Assembly (NCBI GenBank): GCA_028023455.1
Contig: JAQFVV010000049.1
Coordinates: 7,392,647 to 7,456,646 of the forward strand
Direction: 5' to 3'
Length of the DNA stretch: 64,000 nucleotides
From: Epiperipatus broadwayi
Lineage: Eukaryota; Onychophora; Udeonychophora; Euonychophora; Peripatidae
Positions 24,353-36,189 of the stretch are shown in pieces. Each line of letters begins with the position of its first letter. Position 1 is the stretch's first letter. The notes beneath the pieces were generated by a model. The model was not told where the DNA came from and made no database searches. It saw only the letters and a program-made list of their open reading frames with translations. Both the position numbers and the translations under genes were made by a program.

Positions 24353-26715
24353 GCACCGAGCATGAAGTGAAGTATGCTACCGAATGGGACATCGATAATA
24401 ATTCTTTAAAATATTTTTGATTAAATATGAGTAAATACCTCAAAGAAATTATTAGAGGAAGTAGATTGAACCTAAAATTAGGCCCATCCAGACCTTCCTT
24501 GTTAAATTGTTTCATTAGCCGATTAATTATACGTTGACTAATTAAAGTGTCCTTACACACCTTTAAGAGTACTGAATATTTCCTTCAGTCTCTAGCGCCA
24601 CTCCCGTTCAAGATTATACTTATTCATTTTCTTCCCGAAAGAGTGTGTAAAATGTGACTAGTCATTAACGAATATGAATATTTCGAGACGTTCGGACTAA
24701 AATAAAAGAAACAATCCAACTCCCCGGTAAGTTATCCCTATCTAGCTCACTTTATATTCTATAAATCTCAGGTTAACTACGTGGATTTGCATTTTGATAA
24801 AAAAAAAAAACTATATATCTGTACTAATAACTTAATAATTATTTTAAAGCTAAGTCAAAAACTTATAAACGATTTTAATTACAAAAGTGAATATTTATTA
24901 TCCCCAGATTATTATATTTATCCTCCACTAATGCATACATATAAGTCCAATATATATAAAAAATATTTAAATTATATTCACCCTCCACCGATGCATATAC
25001 ATATGACCCCAAGATATATATATAAAAAGAAAAAACACAATATCTAAAAGATTACACAATGGGTGTGCCCTATATTCCTTCCCACTTTAGAGTAATAAAT
25101 CCATATAACAAGGTATGCAGTAATAATATATATATCATAAAAATTTTTTTTACAAAGAACATAAATGAGAGAGAGAAAAAAATATATAAGAGAATATAAA
25201 AAAAAAAAATATATGTAACCAACTATACACGCTCCTCTGAACTTGTTCTTGTATTCAATTCGAACTTCCTGGGCCACACGGCTACTTCATAGGGCAGATA
25301 AGGCTTCCATTCACCGATATACTTTGAGTCTTTCTTGTCATCAGGGTCTGCTATTTCTTCTAAGGCATCTTCGGACTTGATAGCCAAACAGGTGGTGTAC
25401 TACGGCTAAAAGTCTACTCCATGGTAGGATAATAACCCGGAACGTATAATTGAGCCATCTTTCAAATTATCGGATCTGTAAGTATACTTCTCCCATATAT
25501 ATGTATATCGCACACGGCTGATTAGGGCAAGTAGATCCTAAATAAATTGCAGTTCTCCAACTATGATTCGTCTTTCGTTTTTTTTTATTTAAACGTATTG
25601 AGAATCCATGTTGTTGATCATTTTCCAAACTCCACTTAACGATCCTTACTAAATGCTAATTTTCCAAATTCTTTTTCTGGGAAATAACCAAGTGATTATA
25701 ATTTTAACAGACACAGTTCATTTTCTCCTTTCTCTCTGTCGGATTGTTTTTCACAAATCTATACTGTTCCATTTTTTTTAGACTAGCGGGAGACAAGATT
25801 TAACTTTCTAAATCTTTGCCATTGGAATGCTTTTGCAAGCTAGCATTAACTTGTCCGCACTCTTTAGCAGGCTAATCTCCCTTGGTCTGCACGCTTTAGC
25901 AAGCTAGTACTCGACTGACTCAAAGCCCCCAGTATGCAGCACATATAGCCCAAACAGTCCAATTGTCATACTCCCTCTACGAGCTATTGCATCAGCTAAT
26001 AATAAATTTAATTATCCCTTTCTACATTCTTTTACCTTTTTATTTATTAAAGTACACTTTTGCAAGCTTCCATATTGAATACTTGACACCCATTGTGCTT
26101 ACATTCCTTTCTTAGATAAAATCTATTTTATCTTTATTCACGATCAACCGAAAATTCTTTTATACAAAACATTTTCTTCGGTTGAAAGTAGATTGTAATT
26201 AGCAACAAGGTTTTTTTTCCTTTACAAATTTAATTAATTAATTTCAAATCCTCTCATTCTAACAATTAGAAAAGATAAATTCCAATAAATGCAAAAAATT
26301 TTAACTATTTAGAATCTTCTTTTCTTTTTTTAGGAAAATAATAAAAAATAAAAATACATTTCTATATATGTGTGTTCGAACATTTATAAGTAGTAAAATA
26401 CAACAAAAAAAAACTGTTCTACACATAAACAAATATTACAACTTATTTTCCCTTTTTTTTTTTTTTAGACAGGTTTGCTCATCGAATAAATTATTAAAAC
26501 ATATATACACTGCATACACTTGTAACTGTGGGTATAATAAGAATATAGCCCAAACCCATTTATTTATGTACTATATCCATACCTCCCACTTCCCCTCTAA
26601 ATTATAATTTAATAAATCGTATTAAAATTATAATTTTCATGTGATACATGTAAGCTGTGCTGAATCTTCAGCAAACAGCCATTTTGTGCATGGCCGTTAT
26701 ACACGGACTGGCACA
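24353..26715 (-). mobile_element. Left LTR (3' LTR of a minus-strand LTR retrotransposon)
   Basis: 24353-26010 is repeated in the same orientation at 29334-31000, with only scattered substitutions and small indels. The left edge falls where homology to the 415-bp array stops. The right edge is inferred. On the minus strand a purine tract GGGGACGGGGGTAT (26716-26729) is followed by TGTGCCAGTCC, the usual polypurine tract and TG start of a 3' LTR. That gives about 2.36 kb. The part beyond 26010 cannot be compared because the other copy runs into the N gap. Small open frames inside are not genes. Confidence 0.8.
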
Positions 26716-26729
26716 ATACCCCCGTCCCC
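26716..26729 (-). other. Candidate polypurine tract of the LTR element
   Basis: GGGGACGGGGGTAT on the minus strand lies directly before TGTGCC. It is an island of G in very AT-rich DNA, in the place and strand expected for plus-strand priming during reverse transcription. No other purine tract near the LTR edge is as convincing. Confidence 0.55.
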
Positions 26730-27567
26730 GATGAGACTGTTAAAAAGGAAACCATTCTTTTTTAATGGTCTTACTTAACTATTTTTACATCTTCTTTAAT
26801 TATTTATTTTTTTAAATTCAGCATTTATATTATAATTTTAAACATGCAAGTTATGTCGTTCATTCAGTAGCAATATACACCCATAGCCCTTTAAACATCA
26901 ATCTGCATGGCTCAGACTACATCGTCCCCCCGCATGCCACCTCGAGACCATAAGAAACCCAGAGCATCAGCTTACAGATCCCTACTTCATGCAGAACTCT
27001 GTGACGAACAACGTATGTCAAGTACCGTAAATGTGTAATAAATGCATCCCAGCTCACATCTTTGGAGGCTTATGAGATCCTTTTGCATTTTAGAACACGA
27101 AAAACAAGCTCTTCATTTTCGAAGAGGTAATTTGAATGAATACCTTAGTAAATGCACCCACGCTTCTTTCTTTTAAGACTTATAGGGTCTTTTCGCATTA
27201 CAAGGTAAGAAGGTCCCCGAGAGGAAAACAAAAGTTTTTCCCTTTTCTCAGCCCAACAGTACCCCCCGCATTAGTGACAGGGTACATACGCTGACCTAAT
27301 GCCACAAACTTCCGAACTACATAAGATCTGCAGCCAACCCTCCAAACTCTCATCTCCCAAGGAACATGAGCAAACCGACATAATTCAAACCTTACATGCA
27401 ATGCCTGAAACAACCACAAAGTCCTCACCTCCACTTTTAAATGACATACTCACTTACACTACACTTTTATTTACTATTTATTTTTACTCCCCCCAGGCTT
27501 CGGCGAATCTGGCCTATATCCCCTGCCTTTTCCATATTTCTTACCCTGGTCATTTACGTGACTGTCA
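26730..27567 (-). other. Internal region between gag and 3' LTR, no pol
   Basis: An autonomous element would have protease, reverse transcriptase, RNase H and integrase here, usually more than 3 kb. Only about 840 bp remain, with no RT-like motif in any frame. Two related ~100-bp segments (about 27035-27115 and 27140-27220) form a diverged duplication around an AAATGCA-type start. Open frames at 27198-27434 and 27299-27577 show no domain. Confidence 0.55.
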
Positions 27568-28095
27568 CTATATTTGACATTCGTTTCTGAATTCCAATTT
27601 TTTTTTCTTTGTTTTTATATATCCCCTTTGATCATCATCATCACTGTCCCATCCTATTGCGCTAATATGCGAATTTTCTCTAAATTTATCTGGGGGTTTG
27701 TCCAGTTGGTTCATGTCCAACACGTTCAATAACTCCGCCATGTGTTCCATTGTATTTACATTTGCTGTCAACAATGTTTGTTCTATTCGGAAAGGAAAAT
27801 TATGTTTAATTATTCTAATAATTTGACCCTCCGATGTTTGGCAGGCGTTTAAATTTCTTAATTTAGCTGCTTGCCTACGAAAAAATTGAGAGTAGTTTTC
27901 GTTCGTGTTACTCTTGTATTTTTCCTGCATTATTTGATACAGGATAGTCTCCTGACGTTCTGGGCTCCAGAAATTGTTAACAATCATATCCTTGTATTTA
28001 TTGAAGGTTGGAGGATGATGAAACAAAGACTCCCACCAAGCTAATGCGTCTCCATTAAGATGAGCGCTGGCAACAAGTAATTTACTGATTTCCAT
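27568..28095 (-). CDS. gag: LTR retrotransposon gag, capsid-like part
   Basis: A frame of 175 codons with the hallmark of the retrotransposon gag family (Pfam Retrotrans_gag type): LNGDALAWWESL near residues 13-24. A helix-rich segment with EKYKSNTNENYSQFFRRQAAKL-like content follows (residues about 59-80), and an acidic DSDDDD patch lies near the C-terminus. No CCHC zinc knuckle is visible. It overlaps the upstream frame (28082-28741) by 14 bp in another phase. In related gags these parts form one protein, so a single indel has probably split it. Programmed shifting is less likely within the capsid. The product would assemble the retroelement particle. Confidence 0.75.
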   Translation of the reverse strand: MEISKLLVASAHLNGDALAWWESLFHHPPTFNKYKDMIVNNFWSPERQETILYQIMQEKYKSNTNENYSQFFRRQAAKLRNLNACQTSEGQIIRIIKHNFPFRIEQTLLTANVNTMEHMAELLNVLDMNQLDKPPDKFRENSHISAIGWDSDDDDQRGYIKTKKKKLEFRNECQI

Positions 28096-28741
28096 TTACT
28101 TTGTTTATTCGAAAGTAATTTTCCAGACTTCTTATATGCTCCACTGGAGCCTCCCCCACTTTTCCTTCAAATGTATGGATTTTTAAAAATTGGTTAATAT
28201 TTAATTGTGGCAGCTGATCACTTCCATTGGTCTTTTCTATACGACCATCCAGATGATCTCCGCTATTTGCCATATGGTTGTCTTGTTCATTTTTAACATT
28301 TTCAACCATCCTATTTTGTTTGTACTCCATTTCTGTGTCCTGCTTTGTCTCCTCTGGCCCTAATTTAACTGACTGATTATCTCTTATATTTGCTTCTATG
28401 TCATCCTCCTTAGTTTGCTTAGATTTATCACATTTCATTTCCCACTTTTGAAATCTTACATCTATTTCTTGTCCTAATTCGCTTCGCATTTCCTCTATTT
28501 TCTGAACGATATTTTCCTCTTGTTTAGCCCTGTCTGTTCTCCATCTTTCTACTTCTTTTGACATTTTAGCCATTTCCTTTTTCACAAGGTTTGCGAAATC
28601 TTCCATCATTTCCTTTAAGCATTCTTTTTCCTTTCCTAGTTCGTTTTTCTGACAGTCCACTTCCTGTTCTTCAGACAGGTTTACTAGCGTTTCACTGATT
28701 ATTGCCTGTTCCATTCTGATTTTCCCTGCTCTCGTAAGCAT
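28082..28741 (-). CDS. gag: LTR retrotransposon gag, N-terminal coiled-coil part
   Basis: A frame of 219 codons starting at the ATG at 28739-28741. It is rich in Glu/Lys, with a long predicted coiled coil over about residues 20-105 (heptads such as MSKEVERWRTDRAKQEENI). It ends with IRSLENYFRINKV, which resembles the segment just before the GDALAWW block in Retrotrans_gag proteins. It stops 14 bp inside the next frame (27568-28095), in the phase expected if a base was lost or gained. About 590 bp of leader separate its start from the right LTR. The coiled coil probably mediates multimerisation. Confidence 0.7.
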   Translation of the reverse strand: MLTRAGKIRMEQAIISETLVNLSEEQEVDCQKNELGKEKECLKEMMEDFANLVKKEMAKMSKEVERWRTDRAKQEENIVQKIEEMRSELGQEIDVRFQKWEMKCDKSKQTKEDDIEANIRDNQSVKLGPEETKQDTEMEYKQNRMVENVKNEQDNHMANSGDHLDGRIEKTNGSDQLPQLNINQFLKIHTFEGKVGEAPVEHIRSLENYFRINKVNGNQ

Positions 28742-29333
28742 TTACGGGTTTAAATTTACTGAACCTGAAAGTCTAGGTATTCTTACCTTTATACTAACAT
28801 TTATTAACTCAATTCCAGAAAAATATTTAATTTAATTTCGTATAGTAAATTCACAGTACACCACGTCCTACGCTATGCCCTACTATTCGCCCTTTCCTCC
28901 AAGCACATTCCCTGATTTCTAATGACAATTTACTCAAACATGTGATAATATAACAAAAAATTGCAAATGCCCCGTTCTACTTATATGCCCTAATAAATGA
29001 CAGAATTATTTATCTAACTTCTGTTAATAATTTATTTCATTCACGATAATAAATTTTTGCTTGAAAAAGAAAAAATCTTATAACTAAATAATCAAAACCG
29101 TATATTTCAACCTTCTCTTACGCAATTATTAAAATCCTATCTCATTTACAACGTTCTTCTCTTAACATAGCTGTCTTAAATTTGTTTTGAAACCACGAAA
29201 ATATAGTATAGATTTCTACTAATACTATCTTTTTTTCATCTTAACCTAGTTCGTCTTTACCACGATTGAGGTGCCATTTTTCTGTACCGGTTCGACACCC
29301 CTGTAGTGGTCTTGCAAGGTTAGACTCTCATAC
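28742..29333 (-). other. 5' leader of the LTR element (primer-binding side)
   Basis: This AT-rich stretch lies between the right LTR and gag. A tRNA primer-binding site should lie directly beside the LTR at about 29310-29333. I see no clear TGG-starting site complementary to a known tRNA 3' end, so the exact LTR edge is uncertain here. A GGTTCGACACCCC segment at 29289-29301 is tRNA-like but isolated. Confidence 0.45.
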
Positions 29334-31000
29334 GCACCGAGCATGAAGTGACGTATGCTACCGAATGGGACATCGATAATAATTCTTTAAAATATTTTTG
29401 ATTAAATATGAGTAAATACCTCAAAGAAATTATTAGAGGAAGTAGATTGAACCTAAAATTAGGCCCATCCAGACCTTCCTTGTTAAATTGTTTCATTAGC
29501 CGATTAATTATACGTTGACTAATTAAAGTGTCCTTACACACCTTTAAGAGTACTGAATATTTCCTTCAGTCTCTAGCGCCACTCCCGTTCAAGATTATAC
29601 TTATTCATTTTCTTTCCCGAAAGAGTGTGTAAAATGTGACTAGTCATTAACGAATATGAATATTTCGAGACGTTCAGACTAAAATAAAAGAAACAATCCA
29701 ACTCCCTGGTAAGTTATCCCTATCTAGCTCACTTTATATTCTATAAATCTCAGGTTAACTACATGGATTTGCATTTTGATAAAAAAAAAAAAACTATATA
29801 TCTGTACTAATAACTTAATAATTATTTTAAAGCTAAGTCAAAAACTTATAAATGATTTTAATTACAAAAGTGAATATTTATTATCCCCAGATTATTATAT
29901 TTATCCTCCACTAATGCATACATATAAGTCCAATATATATAAAAAATATTTAAATTATATTTACCCTCCACCGATGCATATACATATGACCCCAAGATAT
30001 ATATATAAAAAGAAAAAAACACAATATCTAAAAGATTACACAATGGGTGTGCCCTATATTCCTTCCCACTTTAGAGTAATAAATCCATATAACAAGGTAT
30101 GCAGTAATAATATATATATATCATAAAAAAAAAATTTACAAAGAACATAAATAAGAGAGAGAAAAAAATATATAAGAGAATATAAAAAAATATATATATG
30201 TAACCAACTATACACGCTCCTCTGAACTTGTTCTTGTATTCAATTCGAACTTCCTGGGCCACACGGCTACTTCATAGGGCAGATAAGGCTTCCATTCACC
30301 GATATATTTTGAGTCTTTCTTGTCATCAGGGTCTGCTATTTCTTCTAAGGCATCTTCGGACTTGATAGCCAAACAGGTGGTGTACTACGGCTGAAAGTCT
30401 ACTCCATGGTAGGATAATAACCCGGAACGTATAATTGAGCCATCTTTCAAATTATCGGATCTGTAAGTATACTTCTCCCGTATATATGTATATCGCACAC
30501 GGCTGATTAGGGCAAGTAGATCCTAAATAAATTGCAGTTCTTCAACTATGATTCGTCTTTCGTTTTTTTTTTTTTCCTATTTAAACGTATTGAGAATCCA
30601 TGTTGTTGATCATTTTCCAAACTCCACTTTAACGATCCTTGCTAAATGCTAATTTTCCAAATTCTTTTCTGGGAAATAACCAAGTGATTATAATTTTAAC
30701 AGACACAGTTCATTTTCTCCTTTCTCTCTGTCGGATTGTTTTTCACAAATCTATACTGTTCCATTTTTTTAGACTAGCGGGAGACAAGATTTAACTTTCT
30801 AAATCTTTGCCATTGGAATGCTTTTGCAAGCTAGCATTAACTTGTCCGCACTCTTTAGCAGGCTAATCTCCCTTGGTCCGCACACTTTAGCAAGCTAGTA
30901 CTCGACTGACTCAAAGCCCCCAGTAAGCAGCACATATAGCCCAAACAGTCCAATTGTCATACCCCTCTACGAGCTATTGCATCAGCTAATAATAAATTTA
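29334..31000 (-). mobile_element. Right LTR (5' LTR on the minus strand), interrupted by the gap
   Basis: Direct copy of 24353-26010; by eye the two differ at roughly 1-2% of positions, which implies recent insertion or gene conversion. The sequence stops at 31000 where the N run begins, so about 700 bp are missing if the left LTR is really 2.36 kb. The open frames inside (for example 29776-30126) copy those of the other LTR and encode nothing recognisable. Confidence 0.85.
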
Positions 31001-31500
31001 NNNNNNNNNNNNNNNNNNNNNNNNNNNNNNNNNNNNNNNNNNNNNNNNNNNNNNNNNNNNNNNNNNNNNNNNNNNNNNNNNNNNNNNNNNNNNNNNNNNN
31101 NNNNNNNNNNNNNNNNNNNNNNNNNNNNNNNNNNNNNNNNNNNNNNNNNNNNNNNNNNNNNNNNNNNNNNNNNNNNNNNNNNNNNNNNNNNNNNNNNNNN
31201 NNNNNNNNNNNNNNNNNNNNNNNNNNNNNNNNNNNNNNNNNNNNNNNNNNNNNNNNNNNNNNNNNNNNNNNNNNNNNNNNNNNNNNNNNNNNNNNNNNNN
31301 NNNNNNNNNNNNNNNNNNNNNNNNNNNNNNNNNNNNNNNNNNNNNNNNNNNNNNNNNNNNNNNNNNNNNNNNNNNNNNNNNNNNNNNNNNNNNNNNNNNN
31401 NNNNNNNNNNNNNNNNNNNNNNNNNNNNNNNNNNNNNNNNNNNNNNNNNNNNNNNNNNNNNNNNNNNNNNNNNNNNNNNNNNNNNNNNNNNNNNNNNNNN
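31001..31500. other. Assembly gap (500 N)
   Basis: Exactly 500 N, probably a placeholder of unknown true length. It lies inside the right LTR on one side and at the 3' tail of a PLE fragment on the other, so both edges are repeats and the join is weak. Confidence 1.
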
Positions 31501-31503
31501 CAT

Positions 31504-32400
31504 ATATAAAAATAATAAATATAATGGTAAGAAACTATTATAAATAGTCTTTCAATCTGTAGAAGCTTTTTCCATTAATTTCTTAACCTGCTTCAACTGC
31601 AGTTAAATTCAAATGACAAAACAGAAGCAAATATCATCAACTCAAATCTTATGAAACTCGAATTTTAATGTTAGCAGCTTGTCTATTATTTAATAAAATT
31701 CACTTTATTTTTATTTATAAAAATTGTGTCTTTAATTTTTCTATTACTTATCATGAAGAATCTTCACACATTCAATATCAAACTTAAATTTATATTTATA
31801 TATCCTTTCATGATCAAAGAAAACTGAAGCAGTCATTATATCACTATTATTTTAACTTTTCACATGGTTATATAACAATTCATACTCCTTTAATCTTTTT
31901 GCAAAACTGCACCTCAATTCACCTATATATGACAACATATATCCACAAAAAAATTTCATACACAACATTACTTTTCTGCTTGACAGGTATGACATTTTTA
32001 GAATTATTTACTAATTTATTAACACTATTTGTAACAAAAAATGAAATATTAGCCACATTATTATATATATCCTTAAAAAATTTCATTTAAACATTTGAAA
32101 TAAATGAATAGGTATCCATTGTTTACTATCAATCTTTTAACTCCTTTAAACCATTATAACTCTTTTCATCTTATAACCATCTTCAAGCAATTCCTCGGCA
32201 AATATCTCAATATTTTTTTAATTTATCACTCTGGTAATGACATAACTTTTCATTACAAAACAAAAATGATCTAAAATTTGCCATCTTATGAATGATTGGT
32301 ATTTTGATTAACAATTTATATATCCCCCTTTTGTAATGGTTTGATTATTAATTTATAACTTAACATACTATTATAACATTTCTAAAGATTAGCCTATGGG
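31504..32400 (-). pseudogene. Penelope-like element family B, 3' fragment (minus copy)
   Basis: On the minus strand this is the same element as 32530-33190. 31890-32330 covers the RT C-terminal region, the linker and the start of the GIY-YIG endonuclease; 31504-31880 is its 3' region. It is broken by stops and indels. Its 3' region matches 36190-36595 on the plus strand. With the plus copy it forms a back-to-back pair whose 5'-truncated ends face each other across about 130 bp. Confidence 0.75.
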
Positions 32401-32529
32401 TCTGCCTGTGGTTGCACAAGTTTGCAATTTTGTTTTGTCTACATATGAGAGTATTATTTTAAATATGTGTTCTTGTAAATATATTAAAATTTACAAAAGA
32501 TATATTATAATGTTTTTGTTTGAGAAAAT

Positions 32530-33190
32530 ACCAGTAATATAAATTTGCTTGTAGAGGAATTAAATAATTTGAATGGCTTGAAATGTATTATTAAAAAGAA
32601 ACAGAACAAAAGTATTAAGTATTTGGATTTAATTATTACAAGACATAATAATATGTTAAGTTATAAATTAATAATCAAACTATCGCAAAAAAGGGAATAT
32701 ATAAATTATAAATCAAAAATATCAATAATACACAGGATGGCAACTTATAGATTTTTTTTGTTTCATAATGAAAAGATATGTTGTTACCAGTGTGATAAAT
32801 TGGAAAATATTGAGATATTTGCCAAGGAGTTGCTTGAAGTTGGTTATAAGTTTGATCAGATTACAATACTTTATGTCAGTTTAAAAAATGTTATGATGAT
32901 TTAAATGAGTTGAAGATTGATAATAAACAAAGGATATCTATTCCATTTATTTCAAATGCTCAAGTAAATTTTTTTAAGGATATATATAAGAATGTGTTTA
33001 ATGTTTCATTCTGTGTTCCAAATAATGTTAATAAATTAGTGAATAATTCTAAAAAGGTCATACCTGTCAAGCAGAAAAGTAATGTTATATATCAAATTTT
33101 TGTGGATGTATGTTATCATATATAGGTGAATTGAGATGCAGTACTAAAAAAAGATTAAAGGAGCATGAATTATTATATAATGTAAACTAA
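32530..33190 (+). pseudogene. Penelope-like element family B, RT C-terminus and GIY-YIG start (plus copy)
   Basis: Two frames (32545-32904, then 32910-33125) continue one PLE protein. The first has SIKYLDLIITRHNN and YKSKISIIHRMATYRFF, like the RT C-terminal (thumb) region. The second ends in NVIYQIF, the first strand of GIY-YIG, and a further shift leads to YIGELRCSTKKRLKEHE. PLE proteins normally have an RT of about 400-500 residues followed by such an endonuclease. Frameshifts and the missing RT core make this a dead fragment. Confidence 0.8.
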
Positions 33191-33914
33191 GACTCAATTA
33201 TTTCAAATTAAAAAAAAAGAGAGAGAAAAAGTAGTAGAGGGAATTTTTTTGTGTGTATGTTTGTTTTAATCAGCTATATATATATACTGATAAAATACAG
33301 AAAAGAAAATAAACTGGGAATGAAATGAAAGATTTTGCTAATTTTAGCTATATATTAGGAACCAACTTCTAGCTATGTGTGTGAGCCTATGCACATGTGT
33401 GTGTAATCTAGCTTAGATGTCTTCATACAAGTGAAGATGATTAATTAATATTTCAAGTTTTAATTCTATGTAAAGCAGTTTTTTTTTAAATATATATATT
33501 ATTTCTATTTTTGTATATTAATATTCTGAAAGAAAAGGAGAAAGAAAAAAAGAGAGAAATTTATTAGCAAATGTGTGAAATAAAAGAGACTGCTAATGAT
33601 GGTATTTGACCACCAAGCTAGTATGAACTCAGTCACTAATTAATCATAAATTGACAGTTTCATGACAAATATTATTTCAAACCATCCAAGTGGATAGTAG
33701 ACACCTTCAATCACATATTACCATCAAGAAGCTACTGTAATTAAGGGACCAGTGATATCAGTAAAATAAAATGAATAAATACCAAAGAGAAGCTGAAACA
33801 GGGCATTATTATTGTTTTTTAGACTTATGTTAACCAACTCATCAAAAAAATTTATTGTGGAAAATTTAAAAAGATATGCAGTGCTGAACCCTAGATTGTT
33901 TTGTTTGAAGGGCT
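33191..33914. other. AT-rich spacer, no gene seen
   Basis: Low-complexity and AT-rich, with short (TG)n and (TA)n tracts. Nothing recognisable before the 5S-like fragment. Confidence 0.5.
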
Positions 33915-33972
33915 TCAGAAGCTACCCCATAGGAACCCAGGCATATCTGAATGGGAGACCAGAGAAATGCAT
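33915..33972 (+). repeat. 5S rRNA-like fragment (5S-derived SINE or 5S pseudogene)
   Basis: The segment AGAAGCTA, then GAACCCAGGCATATC, then TGAATGGGAGACCAGAG follows the order and spacing of the 5S rRNA internal control region (AAGCTA box A, CCTGGTTAGTACTTGG, and GGATGGGAGACC box C). Sequence before and after it does not fold as a complete 5S gene. A SINE3-type head or a degraded 5S pseudogene both fit. Confidence 0.5.
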
Positions 33973-34522
33973 CCAGGGTTGACCATGTAGAAAATGATGA
34001 GTACAGTGTCTACAATAATTAGTGTGTGATTTAAAGACATTTTTGTGTTCTTTTTCTCTGTGACTATTATCAAGGAAGTTCAGGTGTGATAATCAATGTG
34101 TCATTTATACATAAACATATTCATAGAGTGTGTTTAAAAGCTGGTTAAGAGTACTTCACAAAATGCAGGAACTTAAGAAGTTACTAATATACAGCCAAAT
34201 TTTATTAACTATTGACATTTATTTTTATTTTTCAATTCTCTCTCTTCTCCTCTAATACTAAAATAGGTCTTAGTGATTAAGGGTTTTGTTATTGCTAAAT
34301 ATTATGTTATTATCATGCTATTTTTTTTATTATTCTTATTTCAATTGTTTACTAATGGTATTATATATATTTTCTTGTCCACATATATGTTGATGTATCT
34401 TAATATGTTTTTTTTTTAAAAAATAGTTGTTCTTTTTTTATTATTGAAATTTTTATGTAAACACTTTTTATGATGGGAAGATTTAAACCCTATATATTGG
34501 GTGAAGGTACATACAAGAATGG

Positions 34523-35026
34523 TAGTAGTGCAGGGGTGGGCAATAGTTTTGGTTCAAGGGCCACAGAGGTTGGCGGAGGGCCACATCGGGGCCACTTTGT
34601 GGAAGCCAACGTTAGCGGAGGGCTGCACCTTTTTTCATGACATAATAAACACAGCTTTTATTTACTATATTACCAAAGAAATATTTGTCCATTTTTCATT
34701 AAACACATAACATTCATTACTGATTTTACATTTTTTTGGAGGGTTCATGGTTTCACTAAAGTCGGATATGTATATATTTGCTAATGCAAAGACAAAATTG
34801 AAATTAACCAGGTCAACTATAAAAACACTATGCATTGTATCTACACTGCACATGTGTATTGGTGTGGCCATCCTAGTGGAAAATAAGAGATGAATCTTCA
34901 GTTGTGCATGGGAAGGAAATCTCAGTTCAAGGTGGATTTTTTTGATTGTCTTGGTGGGCCACATAAAAACTCTTAGAGGGTCATATGTGGCCCTCGGGCT
35001 GCTATTTTCCCACCCCTGTGATAGTG
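34523..35026. mobile_element. hAT-type MITE with near-match 8-bp target duplication
   Basis: The element proper is 34531-35018 (488 bp). The left end CAGGGGTGGGCAA is complementary to the right end TTTCCCACCCCTG, with four-base differences at most, and further inverted similarity follows (GGGCCACA near both ends). Flanks TAGTAGTG (34523-34530) and TGATAGTG (35019-35026) match at 6 of 8 positions, as expected for an old 8-bp hAT target duplication. CAGGGGT-type ends are typical of the hAT superfamily. No transposase is encoded; the frames at 34501-34710 and 34665-34964 are by-products. Confidence 0.85.
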
Positions 35027-36189
35027 GGCAGGTTAAAATAAAATGATTAGGGGAGGGTATGAAATGATAATAGTAACTAAATGAGAGATTTATTTTTTCT
35101 TTTAGTATTGATTTAATAAAGGTAGAAATTAAGCAGACTTGAGAAGGGATATAGATTAATTAGGGAATAGTTACATTACAATATTACTGAAAATATGGGG
35201 TGTGTATATGCATTTTTTGAATTTGTTTATTAATTATATGAATATCACAAGGGACTAAATTATTTAGCTAGGTGAAATAGCATTTAAATACCATAATGAC
35301 AAGATGTGTGATACTTGCCATTTTTTTCTTTTTCTTATTATTATTAATCATTCAATGTTTAATAATTTTATACTTAATTTTACTTTAATTTATTGTTTTG
35401 GGAATGTACACATTATTTGTAATGTTGGAATAAAACATGAATCAGAAGTTGAAATTGAACTGCTTATATGTGTTTATTTATCCATTACAAAACTCCTTAT
35501 AAATGTTGCTCAAAATTCATCATCAGATAAGAATACATTATGAACCACAGTAATAAAAAGGATAATTTTAGTTATGATATATAAAACCTTAGTCATAGAG
35601 ATATGTATATGGTATTTATAAAAATCTCTAGTGGCTGAATAGGTATTTAGGGTTTAGTTCTCTTTCATGCCTTTGAAGGAGGATAGGAGTCATATTATCA
35701 CCAGGAATTATTTATGTAAAAGAGCAAATATGTACAATATAACCGTGCATATGACTTTTTTTTCTATAAGCTATGTTAGTAGTTAATCTTCCATCATGGG
35801 CACCTGCAAGCCAATCTTATAAAGGTGGAAACTAGGTGATATTCCAAGAGGTGAATATTAATCAGCCCATCCTGAATAATAAAGCACAAACAGTTAGTTA
35901 TAGCCACATAGTAATGGGCCAGGTATTTGCATATAGATTCTAAGATTATGGTAAAACACCAACTGCTTGATAATTGCTGTGATTCGATATTATTATAATA
36001 ATTTGGCTACTTAACTGTGGGATGATGATGACTTCAATCACTCAAGTTCACTGTGAGTAAACTCTGTATACCCACTCCTTATCATACCATTACAATAATT
36101 TGATGACCTACATAATGGCTGTTGATTAAAACCATTTAATAGTACAATAATTTGCCACACCAACTCAGGCTTGATGTTTAATGTTTATG
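35027..36189. other. AT-rich DNA, possibly old repeat, no gene seen
   Basis: Between 35800 and 36180 the sequence is less AT-rich and has a repeat-like look (for example TACAATAATTTG occurs twice), but I found no second copy in the window. The frame 35304-35543 has no domain. Confidence 0.45.

Noticed and set aside
23417-24560. Repeated 70-codon frames and a 108-codon frame
   Set aside because: They are by-products of the 415-bp tandem array and of its junction with the LTR; the same peptide repeats with the array period.
24781-25277. Frames inside the left LTR, with counterparts at 29776-30262
   Set aside because: They lie in LTR DNA, are AT-driven (Tyr, Ile, Lys, Asn) and differ in length between the two copies.
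27198-27577. Two opposed frames (78 and 92 codons) near the end of the LTR element
   Set aside because: No protease, RT or envelope motif, and they overlap on opposite strands; treated as non-coding interior.
34501-34964. Frames of 69 and 99 codons
   Set aside because: They overlap the hAT MITE on opposite strands and show no transposase features.
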